DNA of 64,000 nt from Azohydromonas aeria (GCF_009760915.1 NZ_VIDQ01000031.1:1-64000), one strand, 5' to 3'; numbered from the stretch's first letter, positions 14,530-24,543 are shown. Notes: generated from the letters alone by a model not told the origin. Numbers and translations: made by a program.

Positions 14530-15408
14530 TCAGCGCGCCTGCACCTCGCGCTGCTTCATGGCGAGGTATTCGCCCTGCTCGGTCTCGCGCAGCTGCGCCG
14601 GGTAGCGCTCCAGCGCGGCATGGAAGCCGCGCAGCCGCGTCTCCAGCGGCGCGCCGGCGGTGGCCAGGAAGGTGTCGATGGCCAGGAAGTAGCGCATGGT
14701 GTTGCGCTCGGCCACGCCCTGCATGCCGCGCACGTACTGCGGCCGGCCCTGCTCGTCGCGCCCGGTGATGGTGAAGCCGACCTTGTCCTTGCCGGCGCTG
14801 GCGAGGTAGGCGCTGGTGGCCAGCCGCGCCGCCAGCCCGGTCTCGTAGGCATAGGACAGGTGCATGAAGGTGCGCTGCGGCCCCACCGGCACGGCCTGGA
14901 AGCGCAGCTGGTAGTTCTGCGTGCCCACCGGCCCCTGGGCAGCCGACAGCGCCACCGACAGCCACCCCGGCTGCGGCGGCGCCGCGCTGAAGTTGAAGGC
15001 CAGGGCCTGCGCCTGCTCCACCGGGTCGGTGTAGCGCCGCGCGATGCCCACCTCCAGCTGCTGCCGCTCCCCGCTGCCCGACGGCGCGCAGCGCTTGACG
15101 TTGGTCTGCAGCATCAGGATGTCGCACCAGTGCCGCGGCTCGCGCAGCGCCTCGGCCACGGCCTCGAAGGGTTTATCAAGCACCGCCCAGACCTGCCCCA
15201 GCGGCGCGCTGGCCGAGTCGTTGGACTCGACCAGCAGCGGCCGCCCGAACGGGCTCTGCGCCAGCCGCGGGCGCAGCTCGGCGTGGCGCGACTGCAGCGC
15301 CTCGGCGCCCAGGGTGGCATCGGCCGCGCGGGCCGGCGGCGGGGCCAGCGCGGCCAGGCCGGCCAGCAGCGCGGCGGGAACGACGGTGGAGGATTTGAAA
15401 GCTCGCAT
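14530..15408 (-). CDS. Secreted conserved hypothetical protein
   Basis: 292 residues with a signal peptide ([21 protein letters not shown], cleavage near 28). The mature part contains [34 protein letters not shown] and a long central region rich in Tyr/Arg (RRYTDPVEQ..., [24 protein letters not shown]). The pattern is compatible with a START/SRPBCC-like lipid-binding fold, but this is a guess. Periplasmic location is likely. Neighbouring genes give no functional link. Confidence 0.75.
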   Translation of the reverse strand: MRAFKSSTVVPAALLAGLAALAPPPARAADATLGAEALQSRHAELRPRLAQSPFGRPLLVESNDSASAPLGQVWAVLDKPFEAVAEALREPRHWCDILMLQTNVKRCAPSGSGERQQLEVGIARRYTDPVEQAQALAFNFSAAPPQPGWLSVALSAAQGPVGTQNYQLRFQAVPVGPQRTFMHLSYAYETGLAARLATSAYLASAGKDKVGFTITGRDEQGRPQYVRGMQGVAERNTMRYFLAIDTFLATAGAPLETRLRGFHAALERYPAQLRETEQGEYLAMKQREVQAR

Positions 15409-15454
15409 CCCCGCGCGCCAGCAACCGCCGTTCCGGCCACGCGCCCCGGCGCGG

Positions 15455-16300
15455 TCAGCGCCGCGTGACTACGATCTCCAGGTACTCGCTGGGCGCCACC
15501 AGCGTGCCGTCCTCGGCGCGGTTGAAGCTGCCGGCCAGGTCCAGGATGTCGTTGGCCAGCGCGGTCTGCCCGGCCTCGTCGAGCGCGGCGAAGGCCTTGA
15601 GCACCGGGCCGTAGTAGGTGCGGAACACCTGCAGCAGGTGCTCCGGCGAGCGGTAGCGGAACGCGAAATGGCGCGTGGCCACCTCAATGCCGGCGGCCCC
15701 GGGGCCGAGCAGCGCGTCGATGCGCTCGCGCGTGCCCCACAGCGCCGGCGAGCTCACGCCGGCCGGGGGCGGCACGTGGCGGCCGATGGTCTTGAACAGC
15801 TGCCCGATGAAACCCTGCGGCGTCCAGTTGGCCATGCCGATGCGCCCGCCCGGGCGGCACACGCGCAGCATCTCGGCGGCGACCCGCGGCGCGTCGGGCG
15901 CGAACATCGCGCCGAAGGTGGAGAGCACGGCGTCGAAGGCGCCGTCGTCGAAGGGCAGTGCCTCGGCGTCGGCCTCGCGGAAATCCATGTCCAGGCGCTC
16001 GGCCTCGGCACGCTCCCGGCCGCGCTCCAGCAGCGCGCCCACGTAGTCGGTGGAGGTCACCGCGCACCAGCGGCGCGCCGCGGCCAGCGAGGCGTTGCCG
16101 TTGCCGGCGGCCACGTCGAGCACGCGCTGCCCGGCGCGCAGGTCCATGGCCTCGCACAGGCTCTCGCCGACGATCTGCAGCGTGGTGCCGACCACGCAGT
16201 AGTCGCCCGAGGACCAGGCGGCGCGCTGGCGGGCCTTGACCGCGGCGAGGTCCGGGGCGGCGGCAGACGGCGGTGTCATGGGGGCGGACAATGCGTTCAT
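15455..16300 (-). CDS. Class I SAM-dependent methyltransferase
   Basis: 281 residues. Motif I is VLDVAAGNGNASLAAARR (about 60-77), followed by the acidic motif II region STDYVGALLERGRERAEAE and motif IV AVLSTFGAMFAPDAPRVAAEMLRVCRPGGRIGMANW, split here across the usual elements. This is the UbiE/Methyltransf_11 pattern. The substrate cannot be told. ATG 16300 has a strong AGGAGAAC site. The start codon lies only 22 bases from the divergent BTAD-type regulator gene, so that regulator may control it. Confidence 0.9.
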   Translation of the reverse strand: MNALSAPMTPPSAAAPDLAAVKARQRAAWSSGDYCVVGTTLQIVGESLCEAMDLRAGQRVLDVAAGNGNASLAAARRWCAVTSTDYVGALLERGRERAEAERLDMDFREADAEALPFDDGAFDAVLSTFGAMFAPDAPRVAAEMLRVCRPGGRIGMANWTPQGFIGQLFKTIGRHVPPPAGVSSPALWGTRERIDALLGPGAAGIEVATRHFAFRYRSPEHLLQVFRTYYGPVLKAFAALDEAGQTALANDILDLAGSFNRAEDGTLVAPSEYLEIVVTRR

Positions 16301-16322
16301 CACGGGTTCTCCTGGGTGAGGC

Positions 16323-18434
16323 ATGACGGGCGGCGAAGCTGTCGCCGTGCAGGCACTGTCCCGCCCCGGCGTGGAAGCCAGCGTGGAGGCGCGCGTGGGA
16401 AATGCCGTGGGAATTGATGCAATCGCGGACGCAGGCGCGGACGCCGGCGATGCCGGCGGCGCGGGCCTGGCGCTGCGCCTGCTCGGCGCGCCGGCGCTGC
16501 TGCGCGGCGGCGTGCCGGTGGCGCTGCCGCGCTCGCGCAAGGTGCGCGCGCTGCTGGCGTATCTCGCGCTGGCGCCGCGCGCGGTGGCGCGCGAGCACCT
16601 GTGCGAGCTGCTCTGGGATCTGCCCAGCGACCCGCGCGGCGAGCTGCGCTGGTGCCTGAGCAAGCTGCGCGCGCTGCTCGACGCACCCGGCTGCGTGCGC
16701 GTGAAGGCCGATGCCGGCGCGCTGCGGCTGGACCTCGCCGGCGTGGACGTCGATGCGCTGCGGCTGCAGGCGGCCGTGCAGTCGAGCGCGGGCCTGGCGG
16801 CGCTGGACACGGACGCGCTGCGCGCGCTGGCCGCGCTGTCCGAGGGCGAATTCCTGCAGGGCCTGGACATCGAGCGCAGCGCGCCCTGGAGCGCCTGGCT
16901 GCTTGGGCGGCGGCGCCACTTCCGCGCCGCGCGCGCGGCGGTGCTGGAGCAGCTGGCGAGCCGGCTGGAACCCGGCGCCGACGAAGGGCTGGCCTGCCTG
17001 GAGCAGTGGCTGCGGCTGGCGCCCTTCGACCGCCGCGCGCACGCCGCGCTGCTCGACGCGCTGGCGCGCCGCGGCGCGCTGCGCGAGGGCGACGAGCACC
17101 TGGCCGCCACGGCGCGGCTGTTCGAGTCGGAAGGGCAGGACTGGGCGCCGCTGGGCCGCGCCTGGGCGGCGGCCAAGGCCTGTCAGGCGGCGCCGGCCGT
17201 CGCCCTCGAAGCCGTGCCGACGCCCGCGCCCGCGCCGGTCCGTGCGGCCCGCCGCGCCTCCATTGCCGTGATGCCCTTTGCCGACGCTTCCCGCGCCGGC
17301 GCCGTGCGCGGCGGGCTGGCCGACGCGCTGGCCTACGACCTGACCACGCGGCTGGCACGGCTGCGCAGCATGTTCGTCATCGCCCAGGGCACGGTGTTCG
17401 CGCTGGACGGCAAGCGCATCGGCGCCGAGGAGGCCGGGCGCACGCTGGACGTGGACTACGTCGTCAGCGGCACGCTGCGGCGCGAGGCCGCACGGCTGCA
17501 CCTGGGCGTGCAGCTGGCCGAGACGCGCAGCGCGCGCATCGTCTGGGCCGACACCCTCAGCTGCCGCAACGCCGCGGCGCTGGAGGTGCTGGAGGCCGTG
17601 GGCGACCGCATCGTGTCGTCACTGGCCAGCCAGGTCGAGGTGGCCGAGCGCAACCGGGCCCTGCTCAAGCCGCCGGGCTCGCTCGACGCCTGGGAGGCGC
17701 TGCACCGCGGGCTGTGGCACATGTACCGCTTCGACCGCGCCCACAACGAGCAGGCGCACCACTTCTTCGACACCGCGACGCGGCTGGACCCGGGCTTCGC
17801 GCGGCCCTGGGCCGGGCTGTCGTTCACGCATTTCCAGAACGCCTTCCTGGGCTGGGGCGAGCGCGCGCGCGAGATGGAACGCGCCTACGCCACGGCCACG
17901 CAGGCGATGCTGGTGGACGACCTGGACCCGGCCGCGCACTGGGCGCTGGGCCGGGCGCTGTGGCTGCGCGGGCAACTCGACGGCGCGCTGGCCGAATTGC
18001 GCGCCTGCACCCAGCTCAGCCCCAACTTCGCGCTGGGCCACTACACGCGCGCCTTCGTGCAGGCGCAGTCCGGCGACGCGCTCGACGCCATCCGCGCCGC
18101 CGACCACTCGCGCGAGCTCAGCCCCTTCGACCCGCTGCTGTTCGGCATGCTGGCCTCGCGCGCCCTGGCACTGCTGCGCCTTGGGCGCCATGACGAGGCC
18201 GCCGAGTGGGCACTGAAGGCCGCGGCGCGGCCCAACGCGCACGTGCACATCCAGGCCATCGCCGCGTACTGCCTGGCGCTGGCCGGGCGCCTGGAGCCCG
18301 CCCGCGCCCTGGCCGCGTCGATCCGGCAGCAGGCGCCGGGCTATGCCGTCGCCGACTTTCTGGCCGCCTTCCGCCTGGCCGAGGACGCGGCCGCGGCCGT
18401 GCACGGCGCGGCCAGGACGATCGGGCTGGCCTGA
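16323..18434 (+). CDS. BTAD/SARP-like transcriptional regulator with TolB-like and TPR domains
   Basis: 703 residues. An N-terminal winged-helix-like part (about 45-125; LLGAPALLRGGVPVALPRSR, then LAYLALAPRAVAREHLCELL) leads into a bacterial transcriptional activator domain (about 130-285). Next comes a segment like the amino-terminal domain of TolB/adenylate cyclase-associated proteins (SIAVMPFADASRAGAVRGGL, VDYVVSGTLRR). Several TPR-like repeats fill about 460-690. Such proteins act as DNA-binding regulators with TPR signal inputs. It is divergent from the methyltransferase. The first ATG has a GAGG very close to it; downstream starts before the domain are possible. Confidence 0.8.
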   Translation: MTGGEAVAVQALSRPGVEASVEARVGNAVGIDAIADAGADAGDAGGAGLALRLLGAPALLRGGVPVALPRSRKVRALLAYLALAPRAVAREHLCELLWDLPSDPRGELRWCLSKLRALLDAPGCVRVKADAGALRLDLAGVDVDALRLQAAVQSSAGLAALDTDALRALAALSEGEFLQGLDIERSAPWSAWLLGRRRHFRAARAAVLEQLASRLEPGADEGLACLEQWLRLAPFDRRAHAALLDALARRGALREGDEHLAATARLFESEGQDWAPLGRAWAAAKACQAAPAVALEAVPTPAPAPVRAARRASIAVMPFADASRAGAVRGGLADALAYDLTTRLARLRSMFVIAQGTVFALDGKRIGAEEAGRTLDVDYVVSGTLRREAARLHLGVQLAETRSARIVWADTLSCRNAAALEVLEAVGDRIVSSLASQVEVAERNRALLKPPGSLDAWEALHRGLWHMYRFDRAHNEQAHHFFDTATRLDPGFARPWAGLSFTHFQNAFLGWGERAREMERAYATATQAMLVDDLDPAAHWALGRALWLRGQLDGALAELRACTQLSPNFALGHYTRAFVQAQSGDALDAIRAADHSRELSPFDPLLFGMLASRALALLRLGRHDEAAEWALKAAARPNAHVHIQAIAAYCLALAGRLEPARALAASIRQQAPGYAVADFLAAFRLAEDAAAAVHGAARTIGLA

Positions 18435-18555
18435 CGCGAGAGCCGGCAGCGGCACCCGGCAGCTGGCATAACCTCGGGCCGCCGGTGCGGGCGCACCCGG
18501 CCCGGCCGCATCCCACATCCCGACATTTGCAGACATCCCCGAAGGAGACGACGAC

Positions 18556-19542
18556 ATGTTCAAGGCCATCCTGGTCGAGAAGGACGACGCGGGCTATCGC
18601 GCCTCGGTGCGCGAGCTCGACGACGCGGCGCTGCCCGACGGCGACGTGACCGTGCGCGTCGCGTACTCGACGCTCAACTACAAGGACGGGCTCGCCATCA
18701 CCGGCAAGTCCCCGGTGGTTCGTAAATTCCCGCTGGTGCCGGGCATCGACCTGGCCGGCACGGTCGAGGCCAGCACGCACCCGGGCTGGAAGCCCGGCGA
18801 CGCCGTGGTGCTCAACGGCTGGGGCGTGGGCGAGACGCATCCGGGCGGGCTGGCGCAGCGCGCGCGGCTCAAGGGCGACTGGCTGGTGCCGCTGCCCCCG
18901 GCCTTCACGCCGGCGCAGGCCATGGCCATCGGCACGGCCGGCTATACGGCGATGCTGTGCGTGCTGGCGCTGGAGCGCCACGGCGTGACGCCGCAGCAGG
19001 GCCCGATCGTCGTCACGGGCGCGGCCGGCGGCGTGGGCAGCGTGGCGGTGGCGGTGCTGGCGAAGCTGGGCTACCAGGTCGCCGCCGTCACCGGCCGGCC
19101 GCAGGAGGCCGACTACCTGCGCCAGCTGGGCGCCGCCGAGGTGCTGGAGCGCGCCGAGTTCAGCGCGCCGGGCCGGCCGCTGGCCAGGGAGCGCTGGGCC
19201 GGCGCGGTGGACAGCGTGGGCAGCCACACGCTGGCCAACGTCTGCGCGCAGATGAAGTACCGCGGCGTCGTGGCCGCCTGCGGCCTGGCCGGCGGCATGG
19301 ACCTGCCCGCCACGGTGGCGCCCTTCATCCTGCGCGGCGTGACGCTGGCGGGCATCGACAGCGTGATGTGTCCGCTGCCGGAGCGGCTGCTGGCCTGGCA
19401 GCGCCTGGGCATCGACCTGGAGCCGCAGCGGCTGGCGCTGATCGGCGCGCGCGAGATCGGGCTGGACGAGGCGCTGGCCACCGCGCCGGCGCTGCTGGAC
19501 GGCCAGGTGCGCGGCCGCGTGGTGGTGGACGTGAACCGCTGA
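18556..19542 (+). CDS. acuI: Acrylyl-CoA reductase-type MDR oxidoreductase (AcuI/YhdH family)
   Basis: 328 residues, the normal length. Medium-chain zinc-free NADPH-dependent reductase: GroES-like part with [18 protein letters not shown] and [10 protein letters not shown], then a Rossmann domain [21 protein letters not shown], split here by the nucleotide fold, and the C-terminal [14 protein letters not shown] typical of YhdH/AcuI. The family reduces acryloyl-CoA to propionyl-CoA. A strong GAAGGAG site precedes the ATG. No pathway partner (acuN/acuK) lies nearby, so the role may be general acrylyl-CoA detoxification. Confidence 0.9.
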   Translation: MFKAILVEKDDAGYRASVRELDDAALPDGDVTVRVAYSTLNYKDGLAITGKSPVVRKFPLVPGIDLAGTVEASTHPGWKPGDAVVLNGWGVGETHPGGLAQRARLKGDWLVPLPPAFTPAQAMAIGTAGYTAMLCVLALERHGVTPQQGPIVVTGAAGGVGSVAVAVLAKLGYQVAAVTGRPQEADYLRQLGAAEVLERAEFSAPGRPLARERWAGAVDSVGSHTLANVCAQMKYRGVVAACGLAGGMDLPATVAPFILRGVTLAGIDSVMCPLPERLLAWQRLGIDLEPQRLALIGAREIGLDEALATAPALLDGQVRGRVVVDVNR

Positions 19543-19704
19543 CGGCACACATTGCCACGCCGGGGAAGAACGCTCCGCGGCCCACCGCACCGACGGCGGT
19601 GGCGCCCTGCGCGCAACCTGGGGAAAAGAAGCGGCAACACGGACCTGGAACAAAGCGTGCTGCGTACCTTGCAAGCCTGACGTTCACCCCAAAACCTCTT
19701 CCCC

Positions 19705-20145
19705 ATGAAACCCGACCTGATCGTGATTGCCCATGCCGGCGCGGCGCGGTTGCTGCGCCGCGACCCGGCCACCGCCGCGCTCGAGGCGCTGGACGAGGTG
19801 CGCCGGCCCACCTCCGTGCTGGAGCGCGTGCGCGTGGTGCCCGACGTCGGCCGCCCGCTGGACCCGCGACGGCGGCGGTTGCGCGAGTTCGCCACCGTGC
19901 TGGCGCGGCGCATCGAGGCCGAGATGGCCTCGGGCCGCTTCGAGCGCGTGGCGCTGTTCGCCGCCTGCCCGTTCCTGGGCGAGCTCATGCGCCAGCTCGC
20001 GCGCCAGACCAAGCAGGCCCTACGCGCCGTGATCGATGCCGACATCTCCGAGCTGCCCTGGGACGACACCGCCCACCGCGTCGAGCGCGACCTGCAGGCC
20101 GCCGACGCCGAGGAGGCCGCGCGGCGGCACCGGGCGGCGGCGTGA
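19705..20145 (+). CDS. Host attachment protein-like (baeRF-type) small protein
   Basis: 146 residues resembling the family annotated as 'protein required for attachment to host cells'. Visible features: an N-terminal strand LIVIAHAGAARLLRRD, FATVLARRIEAEMASGRFERVALFA, CPFLGELMRQL, and a terminal DISELPWDDTAHRVERDL. The fold is related to the eRF1/baeRF group, and the annotated name comes from one Agrobacterium study, so actual function is unclear. It is cytoplasmic, with no signal peptide. Confidence 0.8.
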   Translation: MKPDLIVIAHAGAARLLRRDPATAALEALDEVRRPTSVLERVRVVPDVGRPLDPRRRRLREFATVLARRIEAEMASGRFERVALFAACPFLGELMRQLARQTKQALRAVIDADISELPWDDTAHRVERDLQAADAEEAARRHRAAA

Positions 20146-20300
20146 ATTTCCCGGGATGACTGCCTTGATCTGATTTCCTGAGCGCGCCGGAGCCGGAGGC
20201 GCTGGCTCCGGGCTTCGCGGTAGCGGCAAGGTCCTTGACCTGTCCGGGGAAACGCCAGCTCTCCGCATCCCGTCAGTCGCAGCGCCTCGCACCCCGATCC

Positions 20301-20326
20301 GTCATTCCGGCTTTCGCCGGAATGAC
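20301..20326. repeat. Dispersed inverted repeat (GTCATTCCGGC hairpin)
   Basis: Perfect hairpin with arms GTCATTCCGGC (20301-20311) and GCCGGAATGAC (20316-20326) around TTTC. This sequence type is a widespread REP-like element in proteobacterial intergenic regions. It lies in a 590-base gap (20146-20738) that has no gene and is increasingly A/T-rich towards the protease. Confidence 0.75.
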
Positions 20327-20496
20327 GAGGCGACAAGACGGCCTGAGGGGGCCCTGCGGGCGCTGGCCCGTGTCGGGGCAGAAAATTCCCGTTTGAAGCT
20401 CGGCAGAGAAAAACTTCACGCGTGGCAACGACTTGGCCACGCGGCTGACAGCATCGCGAAAGCCGGCCACGTTCCACTGAAGGCGGGCCCGCTATT

Positions 20497-20517
20497 TTCC
20501 CAGTGAATCACTGGGAA
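20497..20517. promoter_or_regulatory. Perfect 10+1+10 palindrome upstream of the protease gene
   Basis: Arms TTCCCAGTGA and TCACTGGGAA separated by one A. It lies in the A/T-richer leader about 220 bases before the protease start. The near-zero spacer favours a protein-binding operator over an RNA hairpin. No regulator is adjacent. Confidence 0.5.
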
Positions 20518-20563
20518 TTGAACCGGGCTGTCGTTCGAAGGTATGGCCAATTGCAGGGTTATT

Positions 20564-20584
20564 CATTGCTGCGGTGCAGCAATG
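20564..20584. promoter_or_regulatory. Palindrome CATTGCTGC-GGT-GCAGCAATG, PhaR-like motif
   Basis: Perfect 9-base arms around GGT. The core CTGC-N3-GCAG equals the motif described for the PHA regulator PhaR and matches a site upstream of the phasin gene in this window (30760-30774). It lies 155 bases before the protease ATG. Confidence 0.45.
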
Positions 20585-20738
20585 GGCACTACGATTGCCC
20601 TGTCCCGTCATCGAAATCATTTCCCGGAGTTTGCCGCTCCGGGCTGAACGGTATTTTGTCATTTTAAATTCGGCATGCAGACCATTCCAGTCCGGTGCTC
20701 CTGGAATTGGTCATCCATGCTTCAAAGGAATATGTGGC

Positions 20739-21887
20739 ATGGAATCGATGAAGCCGAAAACCAGATCGAATAACGAACTCGGAAAACCTTTGCGGGCCAC
20801 CGGGCGGTCGCCCTGGCGCCGGGCCGCGGCGGCGCTGGCGCTGGCCGGCGCAGGGCTGGCGGGCAGCGGCGCGGCGCATGCGGATTTCGACCGGCGCGCG
20901 CTGATCGAGCTGGGCCAAAGCGTGCTGCGCGTCGAGGCGCAGGGATCGAAGGGGCCGATGCAGCTGGGCTCGGGCGTGGTCATCGCGCGCGAGCGCGTCG
21001 TCACGAACTGCCACGTCACGCGCAACGCCGAGTCGATCACGCTGGTGCAGGCCGGCTCGCGCTGGACGGTGCAGGCGCAGTCGGTGGATGCCGAACACGA
21101 CCTGTGCCTGCTGCAGGTGCCGGGGCTGCCGCACGCGCCGGTGGCGGTGGGGCGCGCCGCCTCGCTGCGCGAGGGCCACGAGCTGGCGGCGCTGGGCTAC
21201 ACCGGCGGGCCGGCGCTGCGCATCAGCGGCGGCGTCGTGGTGGCGCTGCACCACTGGGACAACCAGCTCGTCATCCAGTGCAGCAACGGCTTCACTTCCG
21301 GCGCCAGCGGCGGCGGGCTGTTCGACCGCGAGGGCCGGCTCGTGGGCATCCTGACCTTCCGCTCCGCCGGCGCGGGGGCCAATTACTATGCCGTGCCGGC
21401 CGAGTGGCTGCCGGCCAGGCCCGAGGCGCCGCCGCGCGTGGCCGAGGTGCGGCCGCACGAGGGCCAGGGCTTCTGGCAGCGGCCGCTGGGTGCGCTGCCC
21501 GCCTTCCTGCAGGCCGCCACGCTGGAGCGCGCCGGGCAGTGGGACGCGCTGCTGCAGCTGGCCGAGCGCTGGGAGCAGCAGGACCGCGCCGATGCCGAGC
21601 CGCTGTACCTGGCCGCGCTGGCCCACGAGCGCCTGGGCCGCGACGCGGCCGCGGCGCAGGCCTGGCGGCGCAGCCTTGACCTCAACCCGGGCTACGGCCG
21701 CAGCTGGGCCGCGCTGGCGCGGCTCTACCACCGCGGCGGCCAGGAGGCGCAGGCACGGCAGGCCATCGAGGCGCTGGCCGCGCTGAACCCGGCGCTGGCG
21801 CAGGACGTGGCCGAGCGGCTGCGCAGCGAGGAGCCGCCCGCGGCCGCGGCCGTCGAGGAACCGGCCCGGCTGGCGCGGCGCCAGTGA
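20739..21887 (+). CDS. Trypsin-like serine protease with C-terminal TPR repeats
   Basis: 382 residues. A signal sequence or anchor (RRAAAALALAGAGLAGSGAAHA, about 28-49) leads to an S1C-type chymotrypsin fold. The triad is visible: His in VVTNCHVTRN (about 92), Asp in AEHDLCLLQV (about 121) and Ser in FTSGASGGGLFD (about 193). No PDZ domain follows; instead there are two or more TPR units (EPLYLAALAHERLGRDAAAA, SWAALARLYHRGGQEAQARQ). It probably acts in the periplasm. ATG 20739 has AAAGGAA upstream; ATG 20748 is an alternative. Confidence 0.88.
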   Translation: MESMKPKTRSNNELGKPLRATGRSPWRRAAAALALAGAGLAGSGAAHADFDRRALIELGQSVLRVEAQGSKGPMQLGSGVVIARERVVTNCHVTRNAESITLVQAGSRWTVQAQSVDAEHDLCLLQVPGLPHAPVAVGRAASLREGHELAALGYTGGPALRISGGVVVALHHWDNQLVIQCSNGFTSGASGGGLFDREGRLVGILTFRSAGAGANYYAVPAEWLPARPEAPPRVAEVRPHEGQGFWQRPLGALPAFLQAATLERAGQWDALLQLAERWEQQDRADAEPLYLAALAHERLGRDAAAAQAWRRSLDLNPGYGRSWAALARLYHRGGQEAQARQAIEALAALNPALAQDVAERLRSEEPPAAAAVEEPARLARRQ

Positions 21888-21996
21888 GAGGCCGTTGAGC
21901 CGGTCGTGAAGGCACCGTAACAGCCCGGCCGGGCTGCGGTGCCGGCTGTTAACGTGCGGAGGTCGTCGCGCGCGAAGTACCCGAAGTACCCCCTCC

Positions 21997-24306
21997 TTGA
22001 CCATCCGCACCCGCCTCCTGCTGATCGTGCTGGCCGTCTGGCTGCCCGCCGTCATCAGCTTCGCGCTCTTGGCGCGTTTCACGTACCTGCGCGAGGTGGG
22101 CGACGCACGCGAGCACGTGCAGCAGATGGCCGAGAACGTGGCCCTGGCGCTGGAGCAGGCGCTGGAGCGGCGTGCCGAGACGGCGCGGCTGCTGGCGGCC
22201 TCGCTGGCGCTGCGCGACGCGGACCTGCACCGCTTCCACGCCGAGGCCAGGGCCGCCGTGCGCGACAGCGGCGACTGGGTGTTCCTGGCGGACCGCGGGC
22301 ACCAGCTGCTCAACACGCTGCGCGAGGACCCGCTGCCCACGCCGCTGCCGCGCGCCCAGGGCGCGCCCTTCGTCGAGACCGGGCCCGCGCTGTACTACAG
22401 CGACCACGGCCCGCTGCTGCGCAAGCCGGTGCTGGCGCTGTTCGCGCCGGAAAGGCATGTCGCGCCACCGCGCTGGAACGTGGGCGTGAGCTTTCCGTTC
22501 TCGGTGCTGCAGGAGCTGGTGCAGGCGCGTGCGTACCCGGAAGGCAGCGTGGCCGCGGTGATCAACCGCGACCAGGTGGTGCTCGCGCGCAGCCGCGATC
22601 CGGAGAAATGGGTGGGCGTGCGCGCCACGGGCGACCTGCAGCGCCGCGCGGTGGCCAACGACACCGGCTTTGCCGAGTCCGTCACGCTCGACGGCGTGCC
22701 CTCGCTGACGTACCTGGGCCCCGCGGACCGCTGGGGCTGCCGCGTCGTCATCGCCCTGCCCCAGGCCACGCTCACGGCCGCGGCCAAGCGGCTGACGCTG
22801 CAGGCCTTCGCGGCCGCGGGCGTGCTGCTGGTGCTGGGCCTGCTCGCGGCGCTGGCCGCGGCGCGGCGCATCAGCGCCCCGATGCACGCGCTGCACCGCG
22901 CCGCGCTGGGGCTCGGCCGCGACGAGGTGCCGCCGCGGCTGGACACCGGCGTGCGCGAGGCCGACGCGGTGAGCGCCGCGCTGCACGAGGCCGGCACCCG
23001 CATCGGGCAAGCCACGCGCACGCTCGAATGCCGCGTCGCGGAGGCGGTGCAGCAGGCCCGCGAGGCGCAGGAGAAGCTGCTGACGGCGCAGAAGCACGAG
23101 GCGCTGGGCCGGCTCACGGGCGGGCTGGCGCACGACTTCAACAACCTGCTGCAGACCATCAGCACCGCGCACCACGTGCTCGACCGCGTCATCGGCGACG
23201 GCAGCAGTGCGGGTGGCGGGGGCGCACCGCGGCGCGTGCTCGACGGCGCCATGCGCGCCACGGCGCGCGCGGCCGACCTGATCCGGCAGATGCTGGCCTT
23301 CGGCCGCGAGCAGCCGCTGGCGGCGCGCGCGGTGTCGCTGGGCGACCTGGTGCTGCACAGCCAGGAGCTCACCGGCCCGGCGCTGGGCCGGCGCATCGGG
23401 CTGGCGGCGGACATCGCGCCGGCGCTGCCGCCGCTGTTCGTGGACCCGGCGCAACTGGAGCTGGCGCTGCTGAACCTGGTCTTCAATGCCCGCGACGCGC
23501 TGCCCGACGGCGGGCAGGTGCGCATCGAGGGCCGCCTGGCGCGCGGGGACGAGGCGGCGGGCCTGGGGCCGGGCGCGAGTGCCGGCACGGGCGCGGGCAT
23601 ACGCCGCTTCGCCTGCGTGGCAGTGGCCGACGACGGCCCCGGCATGGACGCGGCCACCGTGGCGCGCGCCTTCGAGCCCTACTTCACAACCAAGCCGGTG
23701 GGCGCCGGCAGCGGCCTGGGGCTGGCGCAGGTGCTGGCTTTCGCGCGGCAATCCGGCGGCGACGCGCGCATCGACAGCGCCCCCGGCCGGGGCACGCGCG
23801 TGACGATGCTCCTGCCGGTCTGCGAGGACGCCGCCGCGGGCACCGGCGCCAGCGGTGGCGCCGGGGCGCCGTCCGCTGCGGGCCCGGCAGCGGACGCCGC
23901 GACGCCGCTGCGGGTGCTGATGGTGGAGGACGACGTGCTGGTGGCCTCGGTGGTGAAGCCGGCGCTGGAGGGACTGGGCCACCGCGTGACGCTGTGCGTC
24001 TCGGCCGACGCGGCGATGGCGGTGCTGGCGCGGGGCGAGGCCTTCGACGTGCTGTTCACCGACGTGGTCATGCCCGGCACGATGAACGGCATGGACCTGG
24101 TGGCCTGGTGCGCGCAACACTGCCCGGCGCTGCCGGCCGTGATCGCCACCGGCTTCATGCCGCACCGCACCGCGCCGGGCGGCGCGCGGCTGCTGCGCAA
24201 GCCCTACGCGCTGGGCGATCTGGCGCGGGCGCTGCGCGAGGCGCGGGCGGCGGGCGCGGTGGCTGCCGCCCCCGCGGACGGCGTGGCGCGCGACGCCGCG
24301 TCCTGA
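21997..24306 (+). CDS. Hybrid sensor histidine kinase with C-terminal receiver
   Basis: 769 residues from a TTG codon; the frame begins TIRTRLLLIVLAVWLPAVIS, the first membrane helix. A periplasmic Cache-like sensor (about 35-265) is followed by a second helix (FAAAGVLLVLGLLAALAAAR), a HAMP-like linker, HisKA with phospho-His in LTGGLAHDFNNLLQTIST (about 377), HATPase (NLVFNARDALPDGG, DDGPGMDA, GSGLGLAQVLAFARQSGG) and a receiver (VLMVEDDVLV, Asp in VLFTDVVMPG). The HDFNNLLQ motif is typical of HPK4-type kinases. No separate response regulator is adjacent. The ribosome site before TTG is poor, so the start is the weakest point. Confidence 0.9.
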   Translation: MTIRTRLLLIVLAVWLPAVISFALLARFTYLREVGDAREHVQQMAENVALALEQALERRAETARLLAASLALRDADLHRFHAEARAAVRDSGDWVFLADRGHQLLNTLREDPLPTPLPRAQGAPFVETGPALYYSDHGPLLRKPVLALFAPERHVAPPRWNVGVSFPFSVLQELVQARAYPEGSVAAVINRDQVVLARSRDPEKWVGVRATGDLQRRAVANDTGFAESVTLDGVPSLTYLGPADRWGCRVVIALPQATLTAAAKRLTLQAFAAAGVLLVLGLLAALAAARRISAPMHALHRAALGLGRDEVPPRLDTGVREADAVSAALHEAGTRIGQATRTLECRVAEAVQQAREAQEKLLTAQKHEALGRLTGGLAHDFNNLLQTISTAHHVLDRVIGDGSSAGGGGAPRRVLDGAMRATARAADLIRQMLAFGREQPLAARAVSLGDLVLHSQELTGPALGRRIGLAADIAPALPPLFVDPAQLELALLNLVFNARDALPDGGQVRIEGRLARGDEAAGLGPGASAGTGAGIRRFACVAVADDGPGMDAATVARAFEPYFTTKPVGAGSGLGLAQVLAFARQSGGDARIDSAPGRGTRVTMLLPVCEDAAAGTGASGGAGAPSAAGPAADAATPLRVLMVEDDVLVASVVKPALEGLGHRVTLCVSADAAMAVLARGEAFDVLFTDVVMPGTMNGMDLVAWCAQHCPALPAVIATGFMPHRTAPGGARLLRKPYALGDLARALREARAAGAVAAAPADGVARDAAS

Positions 24307-24543
24307 GCGCCGGCAGTGCCCGGGGCCCCGCCCCTGGCTGGCGTGCATTGATCACGTCGCCCCCGCGGCGGGCTTCACTCCGGCGCGGCAATGCCGAAGA
24401 GGGGTGCTGGAACCCTCACCGCGCCTCGACTTGCTCTCCATGACCTTCCCGCCCCGCCGTCCCTGGACTTGCGGAAATCCGCACGCCGCGAGACCCGCCG
24501 CCCGGCGCCGTCCGCGGGGCCGGCCGTGATTGGCGCGGCCGCC

